64,000 nt of DNA from Candidatus Gastranaerophilales bacterium (GCA_944323595.1 CALUTF010000003.1:1-64000); one strand, 5' to 3'; numbered from the stretch's first letter, positions 28,869-38,540 are shown. The notes: generated by a model from the letters alone, not told the origin. Translations and numbers: made by a program.

Positions 28869-31800
28869 ATGAGTACACAATATGTTCCATTGCATTTACA
28901 CAGTGAATACTCTTTGCTGGACGGGGCTATTAAGGTAAAACAGCTTTGCGAATTTGCTAAAGAAAATAACATGCCGGCGGTTGCGATTACTGATCACGGT
29001 GTTATGTATTCTGCAATTGAATTCTACAGAACAGCAAAAGAAGTTGGAATTAAGTCTATTATAGGCTGTGAATTCTACGTACATGACGGGGACATTCATG
29101 AAAAAAATCCTCAGGATAATCCGCTATACCACCTTGTACTTCTGGCAAAAGACAAAGACGGTTATATGAACCTTGTTAAATTGGTTTCTATTGCTCACTG
29201 TGAGGGAATGTATTACAAACCTCGGATAAATTTTGAGCTGTTACAAAAATATTCTAAGGGGCTTATATGCTGCTCTGCCTGTCTTGGGGGTGAAGTGCTC
29301 CAAAATCTGCTTAAAAACGATTATGAAGCCGCTAAAGCTACAGCCCAAAAATATAAAGATTTGTTTGGAGATGACTACTATATAGAACTTCAGGATCACG
29401 GTCTTGATGAACAAAAAAGAACAAATCCCGATTTGATTAAAATTGCACAGGAACTAGGGATTAAAATGGTCATTACTAATGACTCTCACTATCTAAAACG
29501 CGAAGATGCAGACTGGCATGATACTTTGCTTTGTCTCCAGACTAACGCACTCAAAAGTGATCCGAATCGTTTCCATTTTCCTAATAATGAATTCTACGTA
29601 AAAACTCCTGTTGAACTTAGAGATTCTTTCAAATGGATGGATAGCGCTATGTTCGACGAATGTATTAAAAATACTGTTGAAGTCGCAGAAAAATGTCATC
29701 TTATTCTTGAAATGGGTAAATCTCCGCTGCCTCATTATGAGGTTCCTGCAGGGCATACTGTTGAATCATACCTTAACTACGTTGTACATCAGGGGCTTAA
29801 GGATAGGTACGGTGATGTACCGAAAGAGATTGAAGAGCGTGTTAAGTACGAGCTCGGTATTATTGAACAAATGGGATTTTCCGCATATTTTCTTATTACA
29901 TGGGATTTCGTACATTTTGCCAAAACCCATGATATCCCGGTAGGACCTGGAAGAGGCTCCGCGGCAGGCTCAGTTGTTGCTTATGCTCTCGGAATTACTG
30001 ACCTTGACCCTATTAAGCATAATTTATTGTTTGAAAGATTTCTTAACCCTGAACGTTATAGTATGCCCGATGTCGATATTGACTTCTGCATTGAACGCCG
30101 CGGGGAAGTTATTGACTATGTTGCAAAAAAATACGGCGAAGATAAAGTCTGCCAGATTATAACATTTGGTACTTATGCGGCCAAAGCGGCAATGAAAGGA
30201 GTTGCAAGAGTTTTTGATATACCTTATGCAAAAAGTAACCAGCTTGCATCGCTTATTCCGAACGAACCTAAAACCCATATTGACGATGCACTTCAAGAGG
30301 GGATGGAATTAAAAAAACTCTATGATGAAGACCCTGAAGTTAAAAAACTGGTTGATATGGCAAAAGCCATAGAGGGGATAAAAAACAATACCGGTACACA
30401 CGCGGCAGGCGTAATTATTGCACACAAACCGCTTAACGAAATTGTACCTGTTCAGCCCTCAAAAGACGGTATTATAGTTACAGAATACCCGATGGCTGAT
30501 TTGGAAAAACTCGGGCTTTTGAAAATGGACTTCCTCGGCTTGCGTAACCTTACAATGATTACCAAGACTATGAAGCTTATCAAAAAACGCCGCGGCATTG
30601 AATTTGATATTAACAAAATTCCTCTTGATGACAAGCCAACTTACGATATGTTGATTGCAGGCGATACGGACGGGGTATTCCAGTTAGAATCTGCCGGTAT
30701 GAAAAGGCTTGTAAAAGATTTACAGCCTGACGTTTTTGAAGATTTGGGCGCACTTGTAGCATTATTCCGCCCGGGTCCTCTGGAATCCGGAATGGTTAAG
30801 GATTTCGTTGAACGTAAACACGGGCGTCAGGAAATTAAATACGCCCACCCGAGCCTTGAACCGGTTCTCAAAGATACCTACGGAACGATTGTATATCAGG
30901 AACAGATTATGCAGGTGTTCCAGGTGCTTGCGGATTATACTCTCGGTCAGGCGGATATGGTTCGTCGTATGATGGGTAAGAAAAAACTCGACGAAATGGC
31001 ACAGCAGAAAGGTAAATTCGTTGAGGGGGCAGGGCGACATGGAATGGCAGCTAAGGATGCGGAAGCTCTGTTTGAACAGATTGAAAAATTCGCATCTTAC
31101 TGCTTTAACCGGTCACACTCTGCAGCTTATGCTTTTGTTGCATATCAGACTGCTTATCTCAAGTGCCACTATAAAGTTGAATATCTTGCATGTCTTTTAT
31201 CAAGTGTTGCCGGCGATCAGGAAAAAACTCAACTTTACATTGAAGAAGCACAGAAAAACGGTATCAAGGTTATGGCACCTGATATTAATAAATCTTATTC
31301 AGAATTTACGCCGGACGGAAATGATATACGTTTCGGACTTTCTGCCATTAAGCAGGTTGGTGAGGGCGTAATTGAATCTATCATTAAAGAGCGTGAAGAA
31401 AACGGTGAGTATAAATCTATTTATGACTATTGTACAAGATTAGATGCTAAGTGCTGCAATAAACGTGTTCTTGAAGGTTTAATTAAGGCAGGTGCATTTT
31501 CTAATATTGAAAAAAGCCGCAAACAGTTAATGGATAACCTTGAATATATAATAGCGACTGCTGCAAAAGAGGCTAAGGAAAAAGAATTAGGTCAGGTAAG
31601 CTTATTTGCAGGATTACAGGATAATGCGGATTTTGCGGGTTCTCAATTCCAGCTTGCAGGAAGCGATGAAGAGTATGACCAGCGTCAAATCCAATTGTTT
31701 GAAAAAGAATTTCTCGGATTTTACGTAACAAGCCACCCGCTTTCTACTATTAGAGATAAACTGCCGTTCTTAATGACTCATAAAATTTCGGAAATTGCAG

Positions 31801-32327
31801 AAACTCCTAACGATAAATATGTCACAATCTGTGGTCTGGTTACTGCAGTAAAACAAATCCCGACAAAGAAAGATCCGACTAAATTCATAAGATTTTCCAC
31901 TATAGAAGATTTGACCGGCAAAATTGACACAATATGTTTTAACGGCAAAATAGCTGAATTCGGCGATATGCTGCAGTCAGAACAAAGAGTTATAGTTTCT
32001 GGGCGCGTGAACAGACGTTCGGATGAAGAAGCGCCGAGCATTATTGTAGAAAACGTAAAAACAGTTGATAATTCAAATATATTCACAATTGAACTCAAGG
32101 ATGAGTTTAAATATGAAGAATTGGTACTGTTAAAAGAAATGTTATGTTCTTCAAAAGGTTCTGATCCTGTTATGATTAAGCTTGACGATCCTGTCGGGGC
32201 TGTGAAAATTCTTTGTTCTTCTATATTCTGGGTTAATTCTACAAACGACCTTGTTAATAAACTTAAAAGACAATTTTCGGATAGATTGGAAATTACCGTC
32301 AAATCTCTTGACAGCAATGTAAATTAA
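28869..32327 (+). CDS. dnaE: DNA polymerase III alpha subunit
   Basis: 1152 residues, the replicative polymerase. Order: PHP domain (PLHLHSEYSLLDGAIK, ITDHG); polymerase core with GPGRGSAAGS and the catalytic aspartates Asp401 and Asp403 in PDVDIDF; TGTHAAGVI; SHSAAYAFVAYQTAYLKCHY; helix-hairpin-helix region; C-terminal OB fold (VTICGLVTAVKQIPTKK). The start at 28869 matches family N-termini; an open frame begins 6 codons earlier. No Shine-Dalgarno sequence is visible, and a 3-codon frame (28861-28872) overlaps the start by ATGA. The TTGACA of the next gene's promoter lies within its last codons. Confidence 0.97.
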   Translation: MSTQYVPLHLHSEYSLLDGAIKVKQLCEFAKENNMPAVAITDHGVMYSAIEFYRTAKEVGIKSIIGCEFYVHDGDIHEKNPQDNPLYHLVLLAKDKDGYMNLVKLVSIAHCEGMYYKPRINFELLQKYSKGLICCSACLGGEVLQNLLKNDYEAAKATAQKYKDLFGDDYYIELQDHGLDEQKRTNPDLIKIAQELGIKMVITNDSHYLKREDADWHDTLLCLQTNALKSDPNRFHFPNNEFYVKTPVELRDSFKWMDSAMFDECIKNTVEVAEKCHLILEMGKSPLPHYEVPAGHTVESYLNYVVHQGLKDRYGDVPKEIEERVKYELGIIEQMGFSAYFLITWDFVHFAKTHDIPVGPGRGSAAGSVVAYALGITDLDPIKHNLLFERFLNPERYSMPDVDIDFCIERRGEVIDYVAKKYGEDKVCQIITFGTYAAKAAMKGVARVFDIPYAKSNQLASLIPNEPKTHIDDALQEGMELKKLYDEDPEVKKLVDMAKAIEGIKNNTGTHAAGVIIAHKPLNEIVPVQPSKDGIIVTEYPMADLEKLGLLKMDFLGLRNLTMITKTMKLIKKRRGIEFDINKIPLDDKPTYDMLIAGDTDGVFQLESAGMKRLVKDLQPDVFEDLGALVALFRPGPLESGMVKDFVERKHGRQEIKYAHPSLEPVLKDTYGTIVYQEQIMQVFQVLADYTLGQADMVRRMMGKKKLDEMAQQKGKFVEGAGRHGMAAKDAEALFEQIEKFASYCFNRSHSAAYAFVAYQTAYLKCHYKVEYLACLLSSVAGDQEKTQLYIEEAQKNGIKVMAPDINKSYSEFTPDGNDIRFGLSAIKQVGEGVIESIIKEREENGEYKSIYDYCTRLDAKCCNKRVLEGLIKAGAFSNIEKSRKQLMDNLEYIIATAAKEAKEKELGQVSLFAGLQDNADFAGSQFQLAGSDEEYDQRQIQLFEKEFLGFYVTSHPLSTIRDKLPFLMTHKISEIAETPNDKYVTICGLVTAVKQIPTKKDPTKFIRFSTIEDLTGKIDTICFNGKIAEFGDMLQSEQRVIVSGRVNRRSDEEAPSIIVENVKTVDNSNIFTIELKDEFKYEELVLLKEMLCSSKGSDPVMIKLDDPVGAVKILCSSIFWVNSTNDLVNKLKRQFSDRLEITVKSLDSNVN

Positions 32328-32337
32328 ATGAGATAAT
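32308..32337 (+). promoter_or_regulatory. Promoter at the dnaE end, placing transcription start at the permease ATG
   Basis: A perfect TTGACA (32308-32313, within dnaE), an 18-nt spacer, GATAAT (32332-32337), then 6 nt and the ATG at 32344. No ribosome-binding site. Same geometry as at 8746-8782. Confidence 0.55.
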
Positions 32338-32343
32338 TAATGT

Positions 32344-33216
32344 ATGTTTAAATATTACGGGAAGCTTACACCATATCTGTTTTTAATACCGGCGGGAGTG
32401 GTTTTAATCATATTCTTTTTTATCCCGTTTTTCCAAACAATATTATTGAGTTTTCAGGATTATTCAAATAGTATCTATAATCCTGATATGGTTGGGCTTA
32501 ATAACTATATTGCTTTATTTAAAAATCCGATTTTTTATAAAGTTTTATGGAATACTTTTATTTATTTAATAGTTGCGGTTCCTATACTCGCAACAGTTCC
32601 TCTTATACTAGCGATACTAATCAATCAACAAATCAGATTTACCAATTTGTACAAAATTTTAATTTATCTGCCTGTAATTGTTTCAATAGTTGTTGCGGCT
32701 ATTGCTTTTAAGTGGCTGTATGCAGATCAGGGAATTTTAAATTATATAGTCACAAGTCTGGGATTAGATAGTATAGGATGGTTAACAGATCCTGATTTTG
32801 CATTATACTCTGTTATAATAGTTACTATCTGGAAAGGGATAGGTTATTATATGATAATCTATCTTGCTGCATTGATGAGTGTGCCAAAAGAACTTTATGA
32901 AGCCTGCGACATTGATGGCGCCAATTTTATAACCAAGCATCTGACAGTTACAATCCCGCATATAATGCCGACTATTGCTCTCGTCACAACAATCAGTTCA
33001 ATTTCAGCAATGAAAGTGTTTGCAGAAATTTATGTTATGACAAAGGGCGGACCTCTCAATTCCAGCAAAACAATAGTTTATTATATTTATGAACGCGCGT
33101 TTGAAAATCTTGATTTAGGGTTTGCATCAGCAATGGCGGTTGTGCTTTTGGTAATCGTTATGGCATTCTCGTTCATTAATATTTTCTGCTTTGAAAGGAA
33201 TAAGTATCAGATATGA
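32344..33216 (+). CDS. Sugar ABC transporter permease, MalF type
   Basis: 290 residues with six membrane helices. It is one half of the membrane channel of a carbohydrate importer (CUT1 family). The ATPase-docking EAA loop is ELYEACDIDGANFITKHLTVTIP; the C-terminal region FAEIYVMTKGGPLNSSKTIVYYIYE is typical of MalF/LacF-type permeases. The downstream partner overlaps it by 4 bp (ATGA). No binding protein or ATPase lies beside them, so these must come from elsewhere, for example a shared MsmK-like ATPase. Substrate unknown. Confidence 0.9.
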   Translation: MFKYYGKLTPYLFLIPAGVVLIIFFFIPFFQTILLSFQDYSNSIYNPDMVGLNNYIALFKNPIFYKVLWNTFIYLIVAVPILATVPLILAILINQQIRFTNLYKILIYLPVIVSIVVAAIAFKWLYADQGILNYIVTSLGLDSIGWLTDPDFALYSVIIVTIWKGIGYYMIIYLAALMSVPKELYEACDIDGANFITKHLTVTIPHIMPTIALVTTISSISAMKVFAEIYVMTKGGPLNSSKTIVYYIYERAFENLDLGFASAMAVVLLVIVMAFSFINIFCFERNKYQI

Positions 33217-34058
33217 TAAAAAATATTTTAAAGAAATTTTCAATTCATTTTATATTGATAATATCTTCATTATTGTCAATATTTCCCTTTATCTGGCTTA
33301 TTTCAACCTCCTTAAAAGGCAATGCCGAAAATATATTTGCATACCCGCCGCAGATAATCCCGACGGACTTTACATGGGCAAATTATACAGGAGTATGGAA
33401 ACGGGTAGACTTTATTGGTTACTTTGTAAACAGTATGATAGTTGCCGGCGGTACGGTGTTTCTTAATTTATTATTATCGGCTCTCGCAGGATATCCTCTT
33501 GCCAGAATGGAATTTAAAGGAAAGAAAATTGCATTTTTTGCTATACTTGCGACTATAATGATACCGTTTCAGGCAATAATGCTTCCTGTATATTTGATAA
33601 CAATTAAACTTCATCTGATGGATAGTGTGAATAATTTTGCCGGTTTTATGGGATTAATTATGCCGTTTGCCGTTAACGCTTTCGGAATATTTTTGATGAG
33701 GCAGGCATTTTTAGGAATCCCGAGGGAAATGGAAGAGGCGGCTATTGTTGACGGATGTAATGTTTTACAGTTATTTTTTAAGATACTTCTTCCTATGGTT
33801 AAGCCATCGCTTGCCGTACTTGCGATATTTACGTTTATTGGTTCCTGGGGAGAGTTTTTGTGGCCGAGCATTGTATTGACCAAAGAAGCAATGTACACTC
33901 TGCCTGTTGGTATAAACAATCTGCAGGGAATGTTTAGTTCAAATTGGCGTTATATTGCAGCCGGTTCAATACTTTCTACTATTCCGATAATTATTTTCTT
34001 TCTGGCATTACAACGATATTTTATTTCAGGAGAAAACGAGGGGGCAGTGAAAGGATAA
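33213..34058 (+). CDS. Sugar ABC transporter permease, MalG type
   Basis: 281 residues with six membrane helices, partner of the preceding permease. It has the MalG-type N-terminus (FPFIWLISTSLKGN), PLARMEFKGKK, and the EAA loop EMEEAAIVDGCNVLQLFFKILLP, then GSWGEFLWPSIVL. It starts inside the stop of the upstream gene (ATGA overlap), so translation is coupled. A 10-bp-arm inverted repeat follows, before the convergent TPR gene. Confidence 0.9.
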   Translation: MIKNILKKFSIHFILIISSLLSIFPFIWLISTSLKGNAENIFAYPPQIIPTDFTWANYTGVWKRVDFIGYFVNSMIVAGGTVFLNLLLSALAGYPLARMEFKGKKIAFFAILATIMIPFQAIMLPVYLITIKLHLMDSVNNFAGFMGLIMPFAVNAFGIFLMRQAFLGIPREMEEAAIVDGCNVLQLFFKILLPMVKPSLAVLAIFTFIGSWGEFLWPSIVLTKEAMYTLPVGINNLQGMFSSNWRYIAAGSILSTIPIIIFFLALQRYFISGENEGAVKG

Positions 34059-34071
34059 TAAAAATTGAAAT

Positions 34072-34128
34072 GTTATTTGAGCAACAGGCGAACTCTTTGC
34101 TTTGCTCTAGCTGACTACCTCAAATAAC
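34072..34128. repeat. Inverted repeat between convergent genes
   Basis: GTTATTTGAG (34072-34081) pairs perfectly with CTCAAATAAC (34119-34128) around a 37-nt interior. No T-run follows. It could be a weak two-way terminator or a small repetitive element. Confidence 0.5.
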
Positions 34129-34154
34129 GTCTCTGCATATTACATTAAAACTAC

Positions 34155-35225
34155 TTATTTTAAATCTTTCATATCCTCAATTTCTTCAAGGAATATTTTT
34201 TTAGAGCCGCAGGTTTTGAAGTTTTTCATAATAGCTTTATCGAGAGCTGCAGTAGCAACAATTTTGCCGTTAACGTAGGTGACAGGCATTTTTTCTTCAT
34301 TTTCTCTGTCTAATTCTTCAATATAGCGCTTACCGTCAGTATTTGCAAGAATTGTTCTGGTCACATCATTCATAACATCAAAAATATAGCGCTGCCTGTT
34401 GGACATTCCGTCACCTGTTGTAATAAGACTTGTTGCTTTTTGCATTTCAGCAAGTGATTCTTTATAGTAGCGTAAATGTCTCAAAAGAATTGCAAGATTA
34501 TAATGTGCTTCATAATTCATTGGAGCAAGTTCAATCGCCCTGCAGTAGTTTAATCCTGCTTCATTGTAATCACCGTACAGGTGCTGTGCAAGCGCAAGAT
34601 TATAACGTGCATCATAATCTTTTTTCAAAATTTTAACCGCATGCTTATAAGCATCTATAGCACTTTCCAGATATTTACGCTGTGCAGCCAGATCATCATT
34701 AACCTGATATATAGATTTTTGTCTGTAAGCAATGCCCATATTATACCAGGCTCTGCCGCGGTTAACTTTGGTAGAAAGCTTGTTGCTGTAAATAAACGGG
34801 ATATATAAAAGCCAGCGTTTGATACTAATAATTTGTTTATACTGCTCAATAGCGCCGTCAAAATCGCCGAGTTTTTCCGCAGAAACAATCCCGTAATTCA
34901 TGCGTGCCATAACGTATTTCGGGTTGTACTCAATAGCTTTTTCATAAGCATCGACCGCAGAAAAATAATCTTCATATACAATATAAATATTACCGAGATT
35001 ATACCACGCACCATAATGTTCAGGATAAAGTTTCAGCCCTTTGTTGTATAAATCAATTGCTTTTTGAACTTTGCCTTTGCGTAAAGCTTTGTCGCCTTTG
35101 TAGACGCAGTACATTCCTTTGACTTTATTAATCTGGCGGTTTGTCCAGTCCGGAAATACAAACACAGCACAGCATACAAAAGCTACAACAAGAATAAATG
35201 AAATTATTGATATAATTTTACGCAA
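34155..35225 (-). CDS. Membrane-anchored TPR protein
   Basis: 356 residues. One N-terminal hydrophobic helix (IISFILVVAFVCCAVFVF) acts as anchor or uncleaved signal. TPR motifs follow: AIDLYNKGLKLYPEHYGAWY, AVDAYEKAIEYNPKYVMARM, AIEQYKQI, AIDAYKHAVKILKKDYDARY, AGLNYCRAIELAPMNYEAHY. A charged non-TPR tail follows. Partner unknown; an extracytoplasmic or membrane-surface scaffold is inferred. Confidence 0.8.
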   Translation of the reverse strand: MRKIISIISFILVVAFVCCAVFVFPDWTNRQINKVKGMYCVYKGDKALRKGKVQKAIDLYNKGLKLYPEHYGAWYNLGNIYIVYEDYFSAVDAYEKAIEYNPKYVMARMNYGIVSAEKLGDFDGAIEQYKQIISIKRWLLYIPFIYSNKLSTKVNRGRAWYNMGIAYRQKSIYQVNDDLAAQRKYLESAIDAYKHAVKILKKDYDARYNLALAQHLYGDYNEAGLNYCRAIELAPMNYEAHYNLAILLRHLRYYKESLAEMQKATSLITTGDGMSNRQRYIFDVMNDVTRTILANTDGKRYIEELDRENEEKMPVTYVNGKIVATAALDKAIMKNFKTCGSKKIFLEEIEDMKDLK

Positions 35226-35412
35226 TGCTAAACCTCTTTATGATAATAATATCATACCTGCCGGAAGCTTATCAGGCAACTATATTGCGATAAATTAAGT
35301 GAAATAATTATTAAGAATTGTTAAGGAAAATAATCTTTATAAGCAATTTAATGACGAAAAAAGTTTTTATATAAGTAAGGTAGGTAGAAAATCAATTATT
35401 GGAGGTTAGGTT

Positions 35413-36282
35413 ATGACTGTTAGTGCTGTATCCAGTGTTCCAAGAGAAGCATACAATCCTTTTACAGCAAGTTCATCAGGAGGTCATACTGGGCATTCAG
35501 CTCATTCAATCTGGGAAATGGAAGTGCCGTACAATATGTCCGGATTTGGTTTTGGCTTAGGCGGCGGACACGAATTTGATTCTTTCGGGTTTATGGGAAT
35601 GCCAAGCTTTATGGGCGGATTCGGAGCTTTTCCAATGTTCGGAGGCATGGGTGGAAATTACCAGAACTACTGGGATATGATGAATGAATACAATCAGGCA
35701 TTCACAAATAACCAGATTAAAAATAATGAACGTCAAAGAAATACAGAGCTGCAATATAACGCTCCTTACGAAGCAGTTAAGTTAAAAATGAGCGAACTCA
35801 GAGAAAAAGTTCAAACTAATAACCAGGATCAAATTCTCGGTGCATATAATGAATTTAAAGAGGCAGTAAAAGCAATGTACGGCGGAAGCGATGAACAGGT
35901 TTCAGCACGTGCAAGAACAATATATGAGCAAGCTTATGATGTCCCTTTGACAGAAGATATTAGAAATAACGGAAACGGGTCTTTCTATCAAGCATTCTTG
36001 CAAAGTACATCAGGCGGAATCGGTGTGGATGATACATCTGCTGAATACAATGTATCTCAGATAACAGGACAGCCGACAGGCAGAGCACAAAGAGATAAGA
36101 AAATTGCAGGTCACGCAATGGGCGGTACAATTCCTGGTGGAGTATTCGGCTCTATCGGCGGCGCCATACTGGGAAAACTCTGTAAATCTAAATGCAAACC
36201 GTTTGGAATAGCAGGTGCAATAATCGGTGCTGTAGCAGGTTCTGTTTATGCTGCAGAAGTCGGTTCTAAAAAATATAAATAA
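35413..36282 (+). CDS. Glycine/methionine-rich protein with a glycine-zipper C-terminus
   Basis: 289 residues, family not recognised. The first 85 residues are rich in Gly, Phe, Met, His and Ser (FGFGLGGGHEF, MGMPSFMGGFGAFPMFGG) and look disordered. Residues about 85-160 form charged helices. The last 60 hold two glycine-zipper segments (GGVFGSIGGAILG and GIAGAIIGAVAGSVYAA) split by a Cys pair in CKSKCK, of the kind that insert in membranes or oligomerise. No signal peptide. A strong GGAGG site precedes the ATG; a terminator follows, so it is monocistronic. A membrane-associated or exported structural protein is inferred. Confidence 0.6.
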   Translation: MTVSAVSSVPREAYNPFTASSSGGHTGHSAHSIWEMEVPYNMSGFGFGLGGGHEFDSFGFMGMPSFMGGFGAFPMFGGMGGNYQNYWDMMNEYNQAFTNNQIKNNERQRNTELQYNAPYEAVKLKMSELREKVQTNNQDQILGAYNEFKEAVKAMYGGSDEQVSARARTIYEQAYDVPLTEDIRNNGNGSFYQAFLQSTSGGIGVDDTSAEYNVSQITGQPTGRAQRDKKIAGHAMGGTIPGGVFGSIGGAILGKLCKSKCKPFGIAGAIIGAVAGSVYAAEVGSKKYK

Positions 36283-36332
36283 TAAATTGTGTGTGTAAAT
36301 CGTGTGAAATGTGTGTGTATGGAATGTAAGAA

Positions 36333-36364
36333 AAAAGGCTGATAACATATCAGCCTTTTCTATT
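36333..36364 (+). terminator. Rho-independent terminator
   Basis: AAAAGGCTGATA (36333-36344) pairs with TATCAGCCTTTT (36348-36359), followed by a T-rich run. Confidence 0.9.
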
Positions 36365-36489
36365 TTGTTTTTTGGAAAACAGCTGGAGAAACTTTTTAAT
36401 AAATAATTAAAAATAAATTAATAAACGCGGGAGAGTAAAATTTTTGGGTTAAAATATAATTATGGTTAGATAATAAAAGGAAAAGAAAC

Positions 36490-37326
36490 ATGTGGGATTA
36501 CTCCGAAACAGTAATGGATCACTACAGAAACCCCAGAAATGTCGGCAAACTAGATGATGCTGATGCAATAGGGATTGCAGGTTCACTAACCTGCGGTGAT
36601 CAGTTGAAAATATATTTAAAAATAAAAGACGGTATAGTAACAGATGCTAAATTTCAGACTTTCGGCTGCGGTTCTGCAGTTGCAAGCTCAAGCATTCTTA
36701 CAGAGATGATTATCGGCAAAACCGTAGATGAAGTAAAAAAAATAACTAACAAAGATATCGCAGACAAGCTCGGCGGACTTCCTCCCGAAAAAATGCACTG
36801 CTCTGTTATGGGCTATGAAGCTCTTGAGGATGCACTGAAAAATTACGGTCACGATGATATGACTGATTTGGATGATTTGAGGGAAGAACCTGTCAGAGAA
36901 AAAATTGTCTGCACCTGCTTCAATGTAACTGAAAATTTAATCTGGGACGCTATCAAACAAAACGGACTCAAAACAGTTGAAGAAATTACAAATTATACAA
37001 AAGCCGGAGGTGCTTGCGGAAAATGTAAAGCATTAATTCAGGATATAATTGATACATATTATCATAAAGAAGAGAAGCCTGTACAATTGACCGCAGCACA
37101 AAAGATTATCAGAATAAATAACATTATCGAAAAAACTATATCTCCGGAACTTCAAAAAGACGGCGGGGATATAACACTTGTCGATATTGACGGTAATAAA
37201 GTTATGGTAAAACTACGCGGTAAATGTTTAGGCTGCAAAAATTCTATTCACACTCTTAAATCCTTTGTTGAAACAACATTAAAGGATACTGTTGATAAAA
37301 ATATTGAAGTTGTAGAGGTGGAATAA
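36490..37326 (+). CDS. nifU: NifU Fe-S cluster scaffold protein
   Basis: 278 residues with the three NifU domains in order: IscU-like scaffold with Cys35, Cys60 and Cys104 plus Asp37; a central [2Fe-2S] BFD-like domain (CTCFNV ... GGACGKCK); and a C-terminal Nfu domain with CLGC. It assembles Fe-S clusters and hands them to target enzymes. nifS starts 2 nt after its stop. No nitrogenase gene is nearby, so it probably serves general Fe-S assembly, as NIF systems do in other anaerobes. Confidence 0.95.
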   Translation: MWDYSETVMDHYRNPRNVGKLDDADAIGIAGSLTCGDQLKIYLKIKDGIVTDAKFQTFGCGSAVASSSILTEMIIGKTVDEVKKITNKDIADKLGGLPPEKMHCSVMGYEALEDALKNYGHDDMTDLDDLREEPVREKIVCTCFNVTENLIWDAIKQNGLKTVEEITNYTKAGGACGKCKALIQDIIDTYYHKEEKPVQLTAAQKIIRINNIIEKTISPELQKDGGDITLVDIDGNKVMVKLRGKCLGCKNSIHTLKSFVETTLKDTVDKNIEVVEVE

Positions 37327-37327
37327 T

Positions 37328-38539
37328 ATGGAGAAAAAACTTATATATCTTGACAACAATGCAACTACCAGAGTTGATGATAAAGTTTTTGATGCTATGC
37401 TTCCGTATTTTAAAGAAGAATACGGAAATCCGTCCAGCATTTATGAGTTTGCCAAAAAAGCAAACCATGCAGTAAAAGAAGCCCGCGGTCAAATTAAAGA
37501 TTTTCTTAACGCTGAAAACGAAAAAGAAATCATTTTCACTTCCTGCGGCTCAGAAAGTGCTAATACTGCAATAAAAGGAGTGCTGGAAGTTAATAAAAAT
37601 AAACGGCATATTATAACAACAAAAGTTGAACACCCCTGTGTACTTAATCTGTACAATACACTTGAAAAACAGGGCTACAATGTTGATTACATTGACGTAA
37701 ATTCTAACGGTGAATTAAATCTTGAACAGTTAGAAGCCGCTATTAATTATGATACTGCACTTGTATCAGTTATGTATGCAAACAATGAGACAGGTGTAAT
37801 TTATCCTATTCAAAAGATTTCTGAAATTATTAAATCAAAAAATAAAGAAACAAAATTCTTTGTCGACGCAGTACAGGCAGCAGGAAAAATTCCTATTGAC
37901 GTGCAGACTCTAGGTGTTGATATGCTTGGAATTTCCGGTCATAAATTCCATGCGCCTAAAGGTGTCGGTGCTTTGTATGTAAATTCAAAAACAATGATAA
38001 CTCCGCTCATTGTCGGCGGACATCAGGAACGCGGCAAACGTGCAGGTACCGAAAATGTTCCGTATATTGTAGGGCTCGGACGTGCTGCTATGGAAGCTCA
38101 GGATAATCTCAAATATGAAATGACGGAAGTAAAACGCCTCAGAGATAAACTTGAAGCAAATATTCTAAAAAATATTTTTAATTCACGTCTGAATACAAGC
38201 GTTACAAACAGAGTTCCAAACACTGCAAATATAGGTTTTGAATATATTGAAGGTGAGTTAATTCTGCTTCACCTCAGTGATTTAGGTATATGTGCAAGTT
38301 CAGGAAGTGCCTGCACATCAGGTTCTTTAGAACCAAGCCATGTATTACGTGCAATGAACGTACCTTTCACTTCTATTCATGGAAGCATAAGATTTTCTCT
38401 CAGCAAATATACAACTGAAGATGAAATTGATTATGTGTGTGAAGTGCTCCCCGGTATTATAGATAAACTGCGTAATTTGTCACCGTTTCAGGATGAGCTT
38501 GAAGCGCTAAAGAATTTAAAAGCTGTAGTTCGCAGTTAA
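37328..38539 (+). CDS. nifS: Cysteine desulfurase NifS/IscS
   Basis: 403 residues, a PLP enzyme that takes sulfur from cysteine for Fe-S clusters. Seen: YLDNNATTRVD, the PLP lysine in SGHKFHAPKGVGALYV, and the active-site Cys loop ASSGSACTSGSLEPSHVL. It sits 2 nt behind nifU in one operon and is the sulfur donor to that scaffold. An imperfect hairpin (38541-38576) lies just after the stop. Confidence 0.95.
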   Translation: MEKKLIYLDNNATTRVDDKVFDAMLPYFKEEYGNPSSIYEFAKKANHAVKEARGQIKDFLNAENEKEIIFTSCGSESANTAIKGVLEVNKNKRHIITTKVEHPCVLNLYNTLEKQGYNVDYIDVNSNGELNLEQLEAAINYDTALVSVMYANNETGVIYPIQKISEIIKSKNKETKFFVDAVQAAGKIPIDVQTLGVDMLGISGHKFHAPKGVGALYVNSKTMITPLIVGGHQERGKRAGTENVPYIVGLGRAAMEAQDNLKYEMTEVKRLRDKLEANILKNIFNSRLNTSVTNRVPNTANIGFEYIEGELILLHLSDLGICASSGSACTSGSLEPSHVLRAMNVPFTSIHGSIRFSLSKYTTEDEIDYVCEVLPGIIDKLRNLSPFQDELEALKNLKAVVRS

Positions 38540-38540
38540 A

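Noticed and set aside
28847-28872. Leaderless start or 3-codon upstream frame controlling dnaE
   Set aside because: The -10 candidates are poor (TTGTAT) and the ATGAGCTTATGA frame may be chance; only the missing ribosome site is certain.
36455-36460. TATAAT before nifU as a promoter
   Set aside because: No acceptable -35 at 16-18 nt; left unannotated.
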